DNA of 64,000 bases from Proteiniclasticum sediminis. Lineage in GTDB: Bacteria; Bacillota; Clostridia; Clostridiales; Clostridiaceae. Position numbers and translations under genes: made by a program. Of the stretch, positions 43,913 through 52,721 are shown one piece after another; position 1 is the stretch's first letter, and the number at the start of each line of letters is the position of its first letter. The stretch lies in assembly GCF_018128025.1 (NCBI RefSeq), contig NZ_JAGSCS010000002.1:186001-250000 (forward strand), read 5' to 3'. A model generated the notes under the pieces. It saw only the letters and a program-made list of their open reading frames with translations, made no database searches and was not told the DNA's origin.

Positions 43913-45257
43913 CCTAAAACATCGTCTGCTGTTCCAGGTCACAGCCCTGGTACTGGGCGTTCTCCTGGTGATTCTTCTGCTGTTCAAGATCCTCATCACC
44001 AGCTACATGGAGCGCAGCGCCGAAGAGGTGCTGACGGCTTCCCGGCAGTTCACCATCCGCGATGACACGGTGCCCCAGGACCCCGGAGCCCTAAAAGACA
44101 AGCCTCGGAAGATTCCTTCCGGCGAAGCGCAGCATCTGGTTCTTACGACAAATTACCAGGTGGTGAGTAAATTCCTGCCCCCCGTGGAAGTGGAAGGAGA
44201 GGAAAGCTACCTTACCTTTGCCGAAGCGGCCAAAACCCAGAAAATCAGCCTCACGGGGGAAGACATCGGAAAGCTCACCACGGGGGAAAGACTCTACTAC
44301 TATACGGCGGTGCCCTTTGAGGGAGACTACATGGTCTTCTACATCAATATGACGAACCTCTACGGGTTTGAGCAGAATCTGTCCAATACGCTCATGCTGA
44401 TCATGGCCATCGCCCTGGCGGTGACCTTGGTGGTCATTTCCCTCATCAGTCAGCGCATTGCCGAACCGGTGAAAAAACTCAGCGAGTTCGCCCAGAGCAT
44501 CGGGGAAGGGCACTACGAACCCCTGGAGATGGAAGCGAAAGATCAGGAAGTGGCGGAACTGAAGTCTGCCATGAATGAGACGGCGAAAAAGCTCCAGGAG
44601 TATGATCGGGAGCAGCGGACCTTCTTTCAGAATGTCTCCCATGAGCTGCGAACGCCCCTGCAGATCCTGAAGACCAGCGCGGAAGGATTAGAGTATGGGC
44701 TCCTGGATCAGGAGAAGGCCTTGGGCACCATGAAGAAGGAAGCGGACCATCTCCATCTCCTGGTGGAGGATATTCTTTTCCTCTCCCGCCTGGAATCCCG
44801 TAGCCCCGACATGGTGAGAACCACCAATGATTTGCGGGAAACCCTTTCCTACACCGTGGAGCGATGCTCACCGCTTCTCCACAGCCGGGGCATCGGCATC
44901 ACCTATGACTTTGATCCGGATCCCGTGCTATTTGCCTACGATGAAAAATCCATGGAACGGGCCTTTCAGAATCTCGTCGCCAACGCCCTGCGCTATGCCC
45001 GGACCCAGGTGCAGGTTTCCTGCAAAATCCTGGAGAACCGGATCATGATCCAAGTGGCGGATGATGGAGAAGGCATCAAAAAAGAGGATCTTCCCCGGAT
45101 CTTTGACCGGTTCTACAAGGGAGAAAAGGGCGGTCATGGCATTGGCCTTTCCATTGTCAAATCCGTGGTTTCCGCTTACGGAGGCCGCGTAGAGGTAAAA
45201 TCGGGTCCTTTGGGAACGGTTTTCACCCTGTTCTTTCCCTTGGACCCCACCCCCTGA
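43896..45257 (+). CDS. Membrane sensor histidine kinase
   Basis: A 453-residue kinase: membrane segments at about 9-30 and 165-187 flank a ~130-residue extracytoplasmic sensor. A HAMP domain (about 188-240) follows, then HisKA with the phospho-His in NVSHELRTPLQ, and the catalytic domain with FQNLVANALRYA (N box), DDGEGI (G1) and HGIGLSIVKS (G2). GAAGGAGG precedes the ATG. It is the partner of the OmpR-type regulator it overlaps. The sensed signal cannot be told from the sequence. Confidence 0.95.
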   Translation: MAKKRSLKHRLLFQVTALVLGVLLVILLLFKILITSYMERSAEEVLTASRQFTIRDDTVPQDPGALKDKPRKIPSGEAQHLVLTTNYQVVSKFLPPVEVEGEESYLTFAEAAKTQKISLTGEDIGKLTTGERLYYYTAVPFEGDYMVFYINMTNLYGFEQNLSNTLMLIMAIALAVTLVVISLISQRIAEPVKKLSEFAQSIGEGHYEPLEMEAKDQEVAELKSAMNETAKKLQEYDREQRTFFQNVSHELRTPLQILKTSAEGLEYGLLDQEKALGTMKKEADHLHLLVEDILFLSRLESRSPDMVRTTNDLRETLSYTVERCSPLLHSRGIGITYDFDPDPVLFAYDEKSMERAFQNLVANALRYARTQVQVSCKILENRIMIQVADDGEGIKKEDLPRIFDRFYKGEKGGHGIGLSIVKSVVSAYGGRVEVKSGPLGTVFTLFFPLDPTP

Positions 45258-45270
45258 TTTCACGCCATAA

Positions 45271-45304
45271 GCCTGCAAAGCATGACGCTTTGCAGGCTTT
45301 TTTG
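45271..45304 (+). terminator. Terminator of the two-component operon
   Basis: Eleven-base perfect stem GCCTGCAAAGC (45271-45281) with GCTTTGCAGGC (45287-45297), then six T. Confidence 0.95.
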
Positions 45305-45400
45305 CGTGACTTTTGCACCAAAGCTGACGCCGTTTTTCGGGGAATCGCCTGAAGGGCATGGCGTACACTGAAGATGGACAATGAAAAGCAGGAGGAAAGA

Positions 45401-46087
45401 ATGATGGAGAACACCTCATACCGCAATGAATTGAAATATCCCATATCCCGGACCACTCGGGAAGTGCTTTCCCGAAGACTGGGCCAGATTCTCGTCCGGG
45501 ATCCCCATGTTCAGGGACAGAGCTACCGGATCAAGAGACTCTATTTTGATACCTTGGATGACGAGGCTCTGGCGGACAATCTCCTGGGAACAAACTGCCG
45601 GGAAAAATACCGAATTCGGATGTATAACGATGATGATCGTTTCATCCGACTGGAGAAAAAGGTGAAGCGCATGAACAAGGGGTTTAAACGATCAGCGCCC
45701 CTTTGCCGGGAAGAGGTGGTAAAGATCCTCGCCAGGGACTACGGGTTTCTCCGGGACAAGGAAGATCCTCTCCTTCAGCGGTTCTATGCGGATCTGACCC
45801 TGAAGCTCCTTCGGCCGAAAATCATCATTGTCTATGACCGGGAACCCTTTCTCTATGCCCCGGGCAATGTGCGGGTGACCCTGGATTTTGGGATCCGAAG
45901 CAGCCGGGAAGTGTGGAGGTTCTTCGAAGAGGACCTGGGCTATCTTTCGGGAGAGTCTCCGGGGAGTCTTTTGGAGGTAAAGTACGATGACTTTCTTCCC
46001 GATCTTATCCGGGATCTGGTCCAGGGGGGAGAGGCCATGCAGACGGCCCATTCCAAGTATGCCCGGGGGCGCCTGGCCCTGGGGTGA
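45401..46087 (+). CDS. VTC-domain polyphosphate polymerase
   Basis: A 228-residue protein with a VTC/tunnel-fold catalytic domain: RNELKYPIS at the start, IKRLYFDTLDDEAL, REKYRIRMYN, LEKKVKRMNKG and a closing LLEVKYDDFLP. The Arg and Lys residues in these strands line the tunnel that, in yeast Vtc4, makes polyphosphate from ATP. It lacks an SPX domain, as do bacterial relatives. AGGAGG lies five bases before ATG 45401; ATG 45404 is an alternative. It is first in an operon with DUF4956 and Cthe_2159-like genes, a recurring arrangement in Firmicutes. Confidence 0.88.
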   Translation: MMENTSYRNELKYPISRTTREVLSRRLGQILVRDPHVQGQSYRIKRLYFDTLDDEALADNLLGTNCREKYRIRMYNDDDRFIRLEKKVKRMNKGFKRSAPLCREEVVKILARDYGFLRDKEDPLLQRFYADLTLKLLRPKIIIVYDREPFLYAPGNVRVTLDFGIRSSREVWRFFEEDLGYLSGESPGSLLEVKYDDFLPDLIRDLVQGGEAMQTAHSKYARGRLALG

Positions 46088-46117
46088 TCAAAAAATGAAT
46101 CCTAAGGAGCGATAGAA

Positions 46118-46792
46118 ATGATAACCTTTGACGATATTCTGAAATCCAGCTATGTGGAGAAATTCTCATCCTTTTCCTTCCTCGATGCCTTCATTGCCCT
46201 CCTGGCCGCCTTCCTTCTGGGCCTATTCATCCATGCCATCTACAAGCGGACCTTTTCCGGGGTCATGTACTCCAAGGCCTTTAACACCTCTTTAGTGCTC
46301 CTCACCATGCTCACTACCTTCATCATCCTGGCAGTGACCTCCAATGTGGTGCTGTCCTTAGGGATGGTGGGGGCTCTCTCCATCGTCCGCTTCCGCACGG
46401 CCATCAAGGATCCATTGGATCTGGTGTTTCTTTTCTGGGCCATCGGCTGCGGTATTGTATTGGGAGCGGGAATGCTTCCCCTGGCTCTTGTGGGATCCCT
46501 CCTCATCGGGCTGGTGCTCCTGGGCTTTGTCCGCCAAAGGGACGGAGATCTTCCCTATGTTCTCATCCTCAGCCTGGATGGAGAAACGGCGGAGGTGCAG
46601 TCCCTGAGCTATCTCAAGAAGCACTTTGCCAAGCTGCAGGTCAAGTCCAAAACCGTCACCAGCGGTCATCTGGAGCTCATCTACGAGCTTCGTCTAAAAG
46701 ACAATGATACCTCCTTCATCAATGAACTCCAGGGGATCAGCGGCGTAGTCAACGCCACCCTGGTCAGCTATAACGGCGAATACGCCGCCTAA
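46118..46792 (+). CDS. DUF4956 membrane protein
   Basis: A 224-residue protein with four hydrophobic segments in the first ~145 residues, including the conserved MVGALSIVRFRTAIKDPLDLVFLFWAIG, which is the hallmark of DUF4956. A cytoplasmic alpha/beta domain (about 150-224) follows. It is regularly found next to VTC-type polymerases and CotH or Cthe_2159 proteins, so it probably works with them in making or moving an anionic polymer. This is inference from linkage. It lies 30 bases after the polymerase gene. Confidence 0.9.
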   Translation: MITFDDILKSSYVEKFSSFSFLDAFIALLAAFLLGLFIHAIYKRTFSGVMYSKAFNTSLVLLTMLTTFIILAVTSNVVLSLGMVGALSIVRFRTAIKDPLDLVFLFWAIGCGIVLGAGMLPLALVGSLLIGLVLLGFVRQRDGDLPYVLILSLDGETAEVQSLSYLKKHFAKLQVKSKTVTSGHLELIYELRLKDNDTSFINELQGISGVVNATLVSYNGEYAA

Positions 46793-46817
46793 GAAACCAA
46801 GAAAGGATCGATGAAAC

Positions 46818-48731
46818 ATGTTAAAAAATCGAAAGCAGATAAAAAAATTAGTGGCCGTGGGCCTGTTGGCTGCGCTCCTGGGGGGCTGCACCCCAGCGAC
46901 TTCCCCCCAGGGCACGGGAGAAACCCCGGTGGAAACTCCAGGGGAAAGCCTCGTGGAAAGCCCGGGAGAAGCTGCTTTGGAGGCTTCGGCTTACCTGGTG
47001 GAATATACGGGAAAAGATCTGGAGGATCAGTATGACCCGGAAGAGGGAGTTCTCGTGACCTTCTCGGCGGATCAGGTCACCGCCCAAGGGGAAGGCATCA
47101 CAGTGGAGGGCGCCACGGTGAATATCACCCAGGGCGGACTCTATGTCCTCACGGGCAGCTCTGCCACAGGTCATGTGGTGGTGGCCGCAGGAGAGGAGGA
47201 CGATGTGGTGCTTCTTCTGCAAAACCTTACGCTGGAGAACACGGAAGGGGTGCCGGTGAATATTCAGAGCGCCGATAAAGTGATTCTCCATGTGCTGGAC
47301 GGGACCTCAAACACCCTTAGCGATGGGGGAAGTACCGAAACGGCAGCGGAGGATAGCGACGCTCCCAATGCCGCCGTCTATTCCAAGGCAGACCTCACCA
47401 TTAACGGCACAGGAAAACTCGTGGTGGAAGGCAGCAGTAGCCATGGGGTGTTCAGCAAGGATGATCTGAAGATCATCGGCACCGATCTTCAGGTCACCGC
47501 GGTCCATGACGGGATCAAGGGCAAGGATCTCGTAGGAATCAAGGAAGCAAAGCTCACGGTGAACGCTGGGGATGATGCCCTGGTCTCTTCCAATGAGGAA
47601 GACAGCACCAAGGGGTTTGTGGTGGTGGAGTCCGGCGTGCTGAATCTCACCGCCGGCGCGGACGGGATTCAGGCGGAAACGGGGTTGATCATCAAAAATG
47701 GGGAAATGACCATCACCTCGGGGGGAGGCAGCGCCAATGCCAGCACCCAGGCCGGATGGGGAGCCTGGGGAACCCCAGAGGCAACGGGGGAAACCTCCGA
47801 CAGTGCTAAGGGACTGAAAGCCAAGGTACTTCTCCAGGTGGATGGAGGTACGCTGCATATCGACTCCTCCGATGATTCCCTCCACTCCAACGGGGATCTG
47901 GTGATCAACGGGGGTACGGTGACCATCGCCTCCGGCGATGACGGCATCCATGCGGACAAGAACCTCACGGTGAACGGCGGCGACATCACCATTGAAAAAT
48001 CCTATGAAGGACTGGAGGGGGGAGTCGTGACGGTGAATGGCGGAAACCTCCACGTGGGGGCCTCCGATGACGGGGTCAACACTTCCGGCGGAAACGATGG
48101 GTCATCCCTGGGCGGTCGGCCCGGACAGAATATGTTCGCCTCCGACGGCAGCTCCTTTACCATGACGGACGGCTACCTCTATGTGGAAGCCGATGGGGAT
48201 GGGGTGGACTCCAATGGTTCCATCGCCATGAGCGGCGGGACGCTCCTCGTCAGCGGTCCCACCAGCAACGGCAATGGCGCTCTGGATTACAATGGAGACT
48301 TCACCCTCACCGGCGGCACGCTGCTGGCCCTGGGAAGCTCCGGCATGGCCCAGTCTGCAGGAAGCAGCTCCACCCAAAACACGGTGATGGTGAATACGGA
48401 GGCTCTGAGCCCTGGCACGGTGGTAACCCTGATGAACTCCTCCGGGGAGGAGCTGGTGACCTTCACCTCGCCCAAGACGTTTTCTTCCCTGGTGTACTCC
48501 TCCAGTCTTTTAAAGCAGGGGGAAACCTATACCTTAAGTACGGGCGGGACTCCAGCGGGAACCCTTCAAGATCTTCTCTACCCCCAGGGAACCACTTCTC
48601 CTGGGACAGAGCTTCTCACCTTCACCCAGGATGAGGTTCTGGTCACCCAAGGGGAGGGCGGGATGACCGGCCCAGGAGGCGCCATGCCTGGCCCGGGCGG
48701 AGGCATGCCCAATCCGGGAAAACGAAACTAA
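46818..48731 (+). CDS. Cthe_2159-like beta-helix lipoprotein (carbohydrate-binding)
   Basis: Lipoprotein of 637 residues: signal peptide with lipobox LLGGC (Cys about 24), a Pro/Glu/Thr linker, then a right-handed beta-helix built of repeating DG and DD turns (for example DGIKGKDL, DDALVSSNEED, ADGIQAETG, DDGIHADKN, DDGVNTSGG). This is the Cthe_2159 family, whose founding member binds acidic polysaccharide and calcium. The C-terminus is rich in Gly, Pro and Met. It closes the operon. The CotH-like kinase that often accompanies these genes is not here. Confidence 0.86.
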   Translation: MLKNRKQIKKLVAVGLLAALLGGCTPATSPQGTGETPVETPGESLVESPGEAALEASAYLVEYTGKDLEDQYDPEEGVLVTFSADQVTAQGEGITVEGATVNITQGGLYVLTGSSATGHVVVAAGEEDDVVLLLQNLTLENTEGVPVNIQSADKVILHVLDGTSNTLSDGGSTETAAEDSDAPNAAVYSKADLTINGTGKLVVEGSSSHGVFSKDDLKIIGTDLQVTAVHDGIKGKDLVGIKEAKLTVNAGDDALVSSNEEDSTKGFVVVESGVLNLTAGADGIQAETGLIIKNGEMTITSGGGSANASTQAGWGAWGTPEATGETSDSAKGLKAKVLLQVDGGTLHIDSSDDSLHSNGDLVINGGTVTIASGDDGIHADKNLTVNGGDITIEKSYEGLEGGVVTVNGGNLHVGASDDGVNTSGGNDGSSLGGRPGQNMFASDGSSFTMTDGYLYVEADGDGVDSNGSIAMSGGTLLVSGPTSNGNGALDYNGDFTLTGGTLLALGSSGMAQSAGSSSTQNTVMVNTEALSPGTVVTLMNSSGEELVTFTSPKTFSSLVYSSSLLKQGETYTLSTGGTPAGTLQDLLYPQGTTSPGTELLTFTQDEVLVTQGEGGMTGPGGAMPGPGGGMPNPGKRN

Positions 48732-48882
48732 TGGACGCTCCATGACCCTTAAGCATCGGAAAGTGATTTAGGCAAAGCCCCTGATCGCTTCCCGGTGTTT
48801 TTTTCGTCCGAGAAATGCTAGGGGTAGAGCATGAGGAGATTTCACCGAGCCCTTTTTGGCCTGTGGACGAAAGGGGTCTGCC

Positions 48883-48910
48883 TTGTGGGGGGAGAAAAGC
48901 GTGGTATAAT
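48883..48910 (+). promoter_or_regulatory. Promoter of the SatD-like gene
   Basis: TTGTGG (48883-48888), a 16-base spacer and a perfect TATAAT (48905-48910). The rest of 48732-48882 shows no clear terminator for the preceding operon. Confidence 0.6.
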
Positions 48911-48945
48911 AAAATGAATGCGTTGAGAAAACGGAGGAAACAGCC

Positions 48946-49617
48946 GTGTATTTTGCAATGATGGGAGAAGTTATTTTACGAAAAGGGGATAGTCTCCAGG
49001 GAGAAAAAAGTCGCCAATTGAGCCACACCCTGGAGAAGATCAATACTCGCTACGCGGAAGAGCTGGCGGTAAACTTTAGCCCTTGGGGGGAAACCCGCTT
49101 TCAGGGGGTGTTTTTCCGCGCGGAAAAACTGCTGGAAGCTTTAGATCAGCTGCGGATATTCCTGGAACCCTGGACTTTCCGGTTTGGCATCGGCATTGGC
49201 GCCATGGACCTTCGATCCCATGCCGGGACCGAGATGAGGGCTGACGGACCAGCCCTCTGGAACGCCGAGGAAGCCCTCCGCGTATTGGAAAGCCGCAACG
49301 ATTATGGGGTGTCCAAGGTCCTGATCAAAGCCGATGAGCATGAGGAGATTCTGCGAGCCCTCAATGAAAATGCTCGGCTTTGTGATTTCATCGAGAGCCG
49401 ATGGCGGGGAACCCAGAAAACCACGGTGGATCAGGCCATCCTCCACCACGGTCATGATCTTTCGGTGAAGCAGACGGAGCTGGCGGAGCTTCTGGGCATC
49501 AGCAGCCAGGCCCTCAATCAGCGGATCAAGAGCAGCGGTTTCTACACCTATCTACGGGCGAAGAAAGAAATGGCCCGCCTCCTGGACGAAGTCTGGGGGG
49601 AAGGAGAAAGCCGATGA
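48946..49617 (+). CDS. SatD-family protein
   Basis: A 223-residue cytoplasmic protein of the SatD family, named after the acid-tolerance sat operon of Streptococcus mutans. The N-terminal ~135 residues form an alpha/beta domain (FAMMGEVI, FGIGIGAMD). The C-terminus has an HTH-like segment (QTELAELLGISSQALNQRIKSSG, about 178-200). Biochemical function is unknown. The start is GTG, with GGAGG eight bases upstream. It overlaps the following phosphoesterase gene in an ATGA, so the two are coupled. Confidence 0.78.
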   Translation: MYFAMMGEVILRKGDSLQGEKSRQLSHTLEKINTRYAEELAVNFSPWGETRFQGVFFRAEKLLEALDQLRIFLEPWTFRFGIGIGAMDLRSHAGTEMRADGPALWNAEEALRVLESRNDYGVSKVLIKADEHEEILRALNENARLCDFIESRWRGTQKTTVDQAILHHGHDLSVKQTELAELLGISSQALNQRIKSSGFYTYLRAKKEMARLLDEVWGEGESR

Positions 49618-50939
49618 AGCGCCCAGTGATACTCGGATTCCTTCTCACGGGCCTCTTACTTCTGGGCTGCACCCCCTCGCCGGCGGTGCTGTTTCCAGCC
49701 CCAAAGCCTGAAGGCAGCCTTTCCATCCAGGTCGTATCGGATCTCCACTATTTGGCGGAAAGTCTCCGGGATGACGGCGGAAGCTTTCTTCGCTATGCCA
49801 CGGGCGGGGATGGGAAGAATCTCCTGGAGATCTCTCTTCTTCTGGAAACCCTAACCCAGCGGGTGGAACGGGAAGTACCCCAGGTCCTCGTCATCAGCGG
49901 GGATCTCACCAACAACGGCGAAAAAGCCAGCCATGAGGAGCTCACCCAGTACCTCCAGCGCATGGAAAAGGCCGGGACCCAGGTGCTGGTCATTCCGGGA
50001 AATCATGATCTTTTGAATCCCCATGCCCGGGGATTTCAGGGAGAGAAGCAGTATCTTCCGGAGACCGTGACCCCGGAAGAGTTTGCGAAGATCTATGGGG
50101 CCTTTGGCTATGACGAGGCCGCTTCCCGGGATGAGGCTTCCTTAAGCTATGTGACGAAGGTTTCCGAGGGCCTGTGGTTCCTGATGCTGGACGACAACCG
50201 CTATGACCGGAACCTTTCTCTGGGTTATCCCGAGACCGGGGGCGTCCTGTCTTTAGCCACCATCAAATGGATGACGAAGGTCCTGGAGGAAGCCCAGGCA
50301 AAAGGGGTTCAGGTGATCACCGTATCCCACCACAATGGCCTCAGCCACAGTCCCGTGGCTAAGGAAGGGTACGTGCTGGACAATGACGAGGAGTTCCTCA
50401 ACCGCATCCGGCAGTATGGTGTGCGACTGAATCTCACGGGGCATGTCCATGTCCAGGATATTCAGAAGAACCTGGAGAAGGGAACGTTCTACGAAATTGC
50501 CACGGGAGCTTTTTCTGTGTATCCTCACCTTTCCGGATACCTGGAGGTAAAAGAAAATGGGGAAATGGCCTACGAGGCAAAACCGTTGGATCTCACTGGG
50601 GTGAAGATCCGGAAAGGGTGGCGAAGGGTCTCCCTGGCCGAATCCTCCAAGGAACATTTTCAGCGGGCCTCGGTGTCGAGGATCCTGGCTAGGCTTACGG
50701 AGAGCGGATCCTTCTCCAAAGGGGAACTGCAGTCCATGGAGGAAGTGCTCGGGGCGCTGAATCTGGCATATTTTTCCGGAGGGACCCATCCCATCCCTGC
50801 GGATCTCCTTTCATCGGCTGGATATCAGCTGATTCTGGAGAAGGGCGACGAGAAGACGAAAGGGTATGCCCAGCGGATCCTGTCCACGGATGGGGAGGAT
50901 GATGTCCGTCTGACACTGCCCCCTTTAAGCAAACCATGA
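49614..50939 (+). CDS. Calcineurin-like metallophosphoesterase lipoprotein
   Basis: Surface lipoprotein of 441 residues with lipobox LLLGC (Cys19). The five metallophosphoesterase motifs are present in order: SDLHY, GDLTNNGE, GNHD, SHHNG and GHVH. They bind two metal ions and hydrolyse phosphodiesters or monoesters. A C-terminal ~120-residue region has no obvious motif. Translation is coupled to the SatD-like gene. The substrate outside the cell might be nucleotides, teichoic acid or polyphosphate; the sequence does not decide. Confidence 0.9.
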   Translation: MKRPVILGFLLTGLLLLGCTPSPAVLFPAPKPEGSLSIQVVSDLHYLAESLRDDGGSFLRYATGGDGKNLLEISLLLETLTQRVEREVPQVLVISGDLTNNGEKASHEELTQYLQRMEKAGTQVLVIPGNHDLLNPHARGFQGEKQYLPETVTPEEFAKIYGAFGYDEAASRDEASLSYVTKVSEGLWFLMLDDNRYDRNLSLGYPETGGVLSLATIKWMTKVLEEAQAKGVQVITVSHHNGLSHSPVAKEGYVLDNDEEFLNRIRQYGVRLNLTGHVHVQDIQKNLEKGTFYEIATGAFSVYPHLSGYLEVKENGEMAYEAKPLDLTGVKIRKGWRRVSLAESSKEHFQRASVSRILARLTESGSFSKGELQSMEEVLGALNLAYFSGGTHPIPADLLSSAGYQLILEKGDEKTKGYAQRILSTDGEDDVRLTLPPLSKP

Positions 50940-50988
50940 AACTAAGATAAAGTACTGAACCAAAGAGGAACTTGAACAGGAGGAGAAG

Positions 50989-52215
50989 ATGAAGAACTAC
51001 AAAGAAGAAGCACTGAGCATGCACAGAAAATATCAGGGGAAACTGGCGGTGGTGTCCAAGGTGCCCCTGGAAACCAGCGAAGATCTCACCCTAGCGTACA
51101 CGCCGGGAGTGGCGGAGCCCTGTCTGAAGATCAAGGAAAATCCTGACGATATCTATGAGTACACCTCCAAGGGAAATATGGTGGCCGTGGTCACCAATGG
51201 CACGGCGGTTCTGGGGCTGGGGGATATTGGCGCTGCGGCCGGACTCCCCGTCATGGAGGGCAAAGCCCTTCTTTTCAAGCGCTTTGCCGGAGTGGATGCC
51301 TTCCCCATTTGCCTGGAGACCAAGGATCCGGACAAAATTGTGGAGACAGTAAAGCTCATGGAAGGCAGCTTTGGCGGCATCAATTTGGAGGACATCCGTT
51401 CGCCGGAATGTGTGGAGATCGAGGAAAAGCTGAAGAAAATCTGCTCCATCCCCGTCTTCCATGATGATCAGCACGGCACGGCCATTGTGGTCACAGCGGG
51501 CATTCTCAATGCCCTGACCCTGGTGGGGAAAAAGGCGGCGGACATCACGGCGGTGGTTTCCGGTACCGGTGCGGCAGGAAGCTCCATCATCAAGATGATT
51601 ACGAATCTGGGCATTGGCAGAATCTATGCCTTCAATGTCCACGGCATCCTGAGCCGGGAAAACAGCAGCGAATATAACCGGGTGGAGAAACAGGTGGCAT
51701 TGCTGACCAACCCCATGAATGAAACGCTAACGCTTCGGGAAGCCATGGCCAAAGCGGACCTCTTCATCGGGGTCAGTGCGGCGGGGGTTCTGGATGAAGC
51801 CATGGTGGCGTCCATGAAGAAGGATGCCATTGTCTTTGCCATGGCCAATCCTGTGCCGGAGATCGACTATCCCGTGGCCAAAGCTGGCGGAGCCCGGGTG
51901 GTGGGAACCGGTCGCTCGGATTACCCGAACCAGGTGAACAATGTCCTGGCCTTTCCGGGGATCTTCCGCGGCGCTCTGGATGTCCGGGCCAGCGATATCA
52001 ATGAGGAGATGAAGCTGGCTGCAGCCAGAGCCATCGCCGGACTCATCCCCCGGGAGGAGCTCACGGAGGAGAATATCCTACCCAAGGCCCTGGATAAGCG
52101 CATCGCCCCGGAAGTGGCCTATGCCGTGGCCCAGGCAGCCATCGAAACGGGGGTGGCCCGCAAAGCCATCACCCCGGAGGAAGTTCGGGAACACGCCCGA
52201 CGGGTACTGGAGTAA
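50989..52215 (+). CDS. NAD(P)-dependent malic enzyme
   Basis: Cytoplasmic enzyme that oxidatively decarboxylates malate to pyruvate. The 408 residues are the short bacterial form. Tyr in TLAYTPGVAEPC and Lys in MEGKALLFKR are the usual catalytic pair; INLEDIRSPECVEIE and FHDDQHGTAIV hold the metal ligands. A Rossmann segment VVSGTGAAGSSI is followed by no clear phosphate-binding basic residue, which favours NAD. AGGAGGAG precedes the ATG. It is a single gene. No terminator is evident in 52216-52320. Confidence 0.95.
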   Translation: MKNYKEEALSMHRKYQGKLAVVSKVPLETSEDLTLAYTPGVAEPCLKIKENPDDIYEYTSKGNMVAVVTNGTAVLGLGDIGAAAGLPVMEGKALLFKRFAGVDAFPICLETKDPDKIVETVKLMEGSFGGINLEDIRSPECVEIEEKLKKICSIPVFHDDQHGTAIVVTAGILNALTLVGKKAADITAVVSGTGAAGSSIIKMITNLGIGRIYAFNVHGILSRENSSEYNRVEKQVALLTNPMNETLTLREAMAKADLFIGVSAAGVLDEAMVASMKKDAIVFAMANPVPEIDYPVAKAGGARVVGTGRSDYPNQVNNVLAFPGIFRGALDVRASDINEEMKLAAARAIAGLIPREELTEENILPKALDKRIAPEVAYAVAQAAIETGVARKAITPEEVREHARRVLE

Positions 52216-52320
52216 TAAAAATCCGCTGACAATCTGCCAACGGGAAGGGGACTGAAAAGATTTTCAATTTCAACAGATCCCAGGATTTCCCGTGAAACTC
52301 ATAATTTCTCCACAATGGCA

Positions 52321-52349
52321 TTGACAGAAAGGAGAACATGGGGTAGGAT
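52321..52349 (+). promoter_or_regulatory. Promoter of the lysine-riboswitch operon
   Basis: TTGACA (52321-52326), a 17-base spacer and TAGGAT (52344-52349). The transcript should start about 30 bases before the riboswitch. Confidence 0.82.
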
Positions 52350-52386
52350 AGGTTCAACAATTTAATAGTGACCTCATCTTTCACAG

Positions 52387-52565
52387 GTGAGGTAGAGGCG
52401 CGGTGGCTAACAGTCTTTGGAGGAGCTTGAGGAAGTAGAGATCCCAGAGAGAAGGAGACATCGCCGAAATGTGAACCGGCCTCACCGGTGCATGTTGGGT
52501 CTGCAGCAAACAGCTGCAGGACTGTCCTTTTGACCAGCCCAGGTCAACAGGTTGCGCTATCTTAT
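52387..52565 (+). ncRNA. Lysine riboswitch (L-box) aptamer
   Basis: The conserved L-box elements are in order: AGAGGCGC after the P1 strand, CTTTGGAGGAG, the ATCGCCGAAA segment, GCATGTTGGG and GACTGTCC. P1 pairs GAGGTAG (52389-52395) with CTATCTT (52557-52563), and the last hairpin pairs TTGACC with GGTCAA. The layout parallels the Bacillus lysC leader. With lysine bound, transcription should stop at the terminator 38 bases downstream, shutting off the importer genes. Confidence 0.95.
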
Positions 52566-52602
52566 CAAGGGAAAGAAGGGGGATTATGGGAGTATTTTAG
52601 CG

Positions 52603-52634
52603 CTGCCTGAGTTCAACTCAGGCAGTTTTTATTT
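52603..52634 (+). terminator. Riboswitch-controlled terminator
   Basis: Nine-base stem CTGCCTGAG (52603-52611) with CTCAGGCAG (52617-52625), then five T and a T-rich tail. It is the expression platform of the lysine riboswitch. Confidence 0.93.
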
Positions 52635-52721
52635 AGAAAAAGTTAACCCAAGTAGCGTTGAATTGTGGGGCAATATCGCGTATACGTAGAATATGCACCA
52701 CTCAAAGAAGGAGTGTATGAA

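Noticed and set aside
48732-48882. Terminator after the beta-helix lipoprotein gene
   Set aside because: A run of seven T occurs near 48799, but no adequate stem precedes it.
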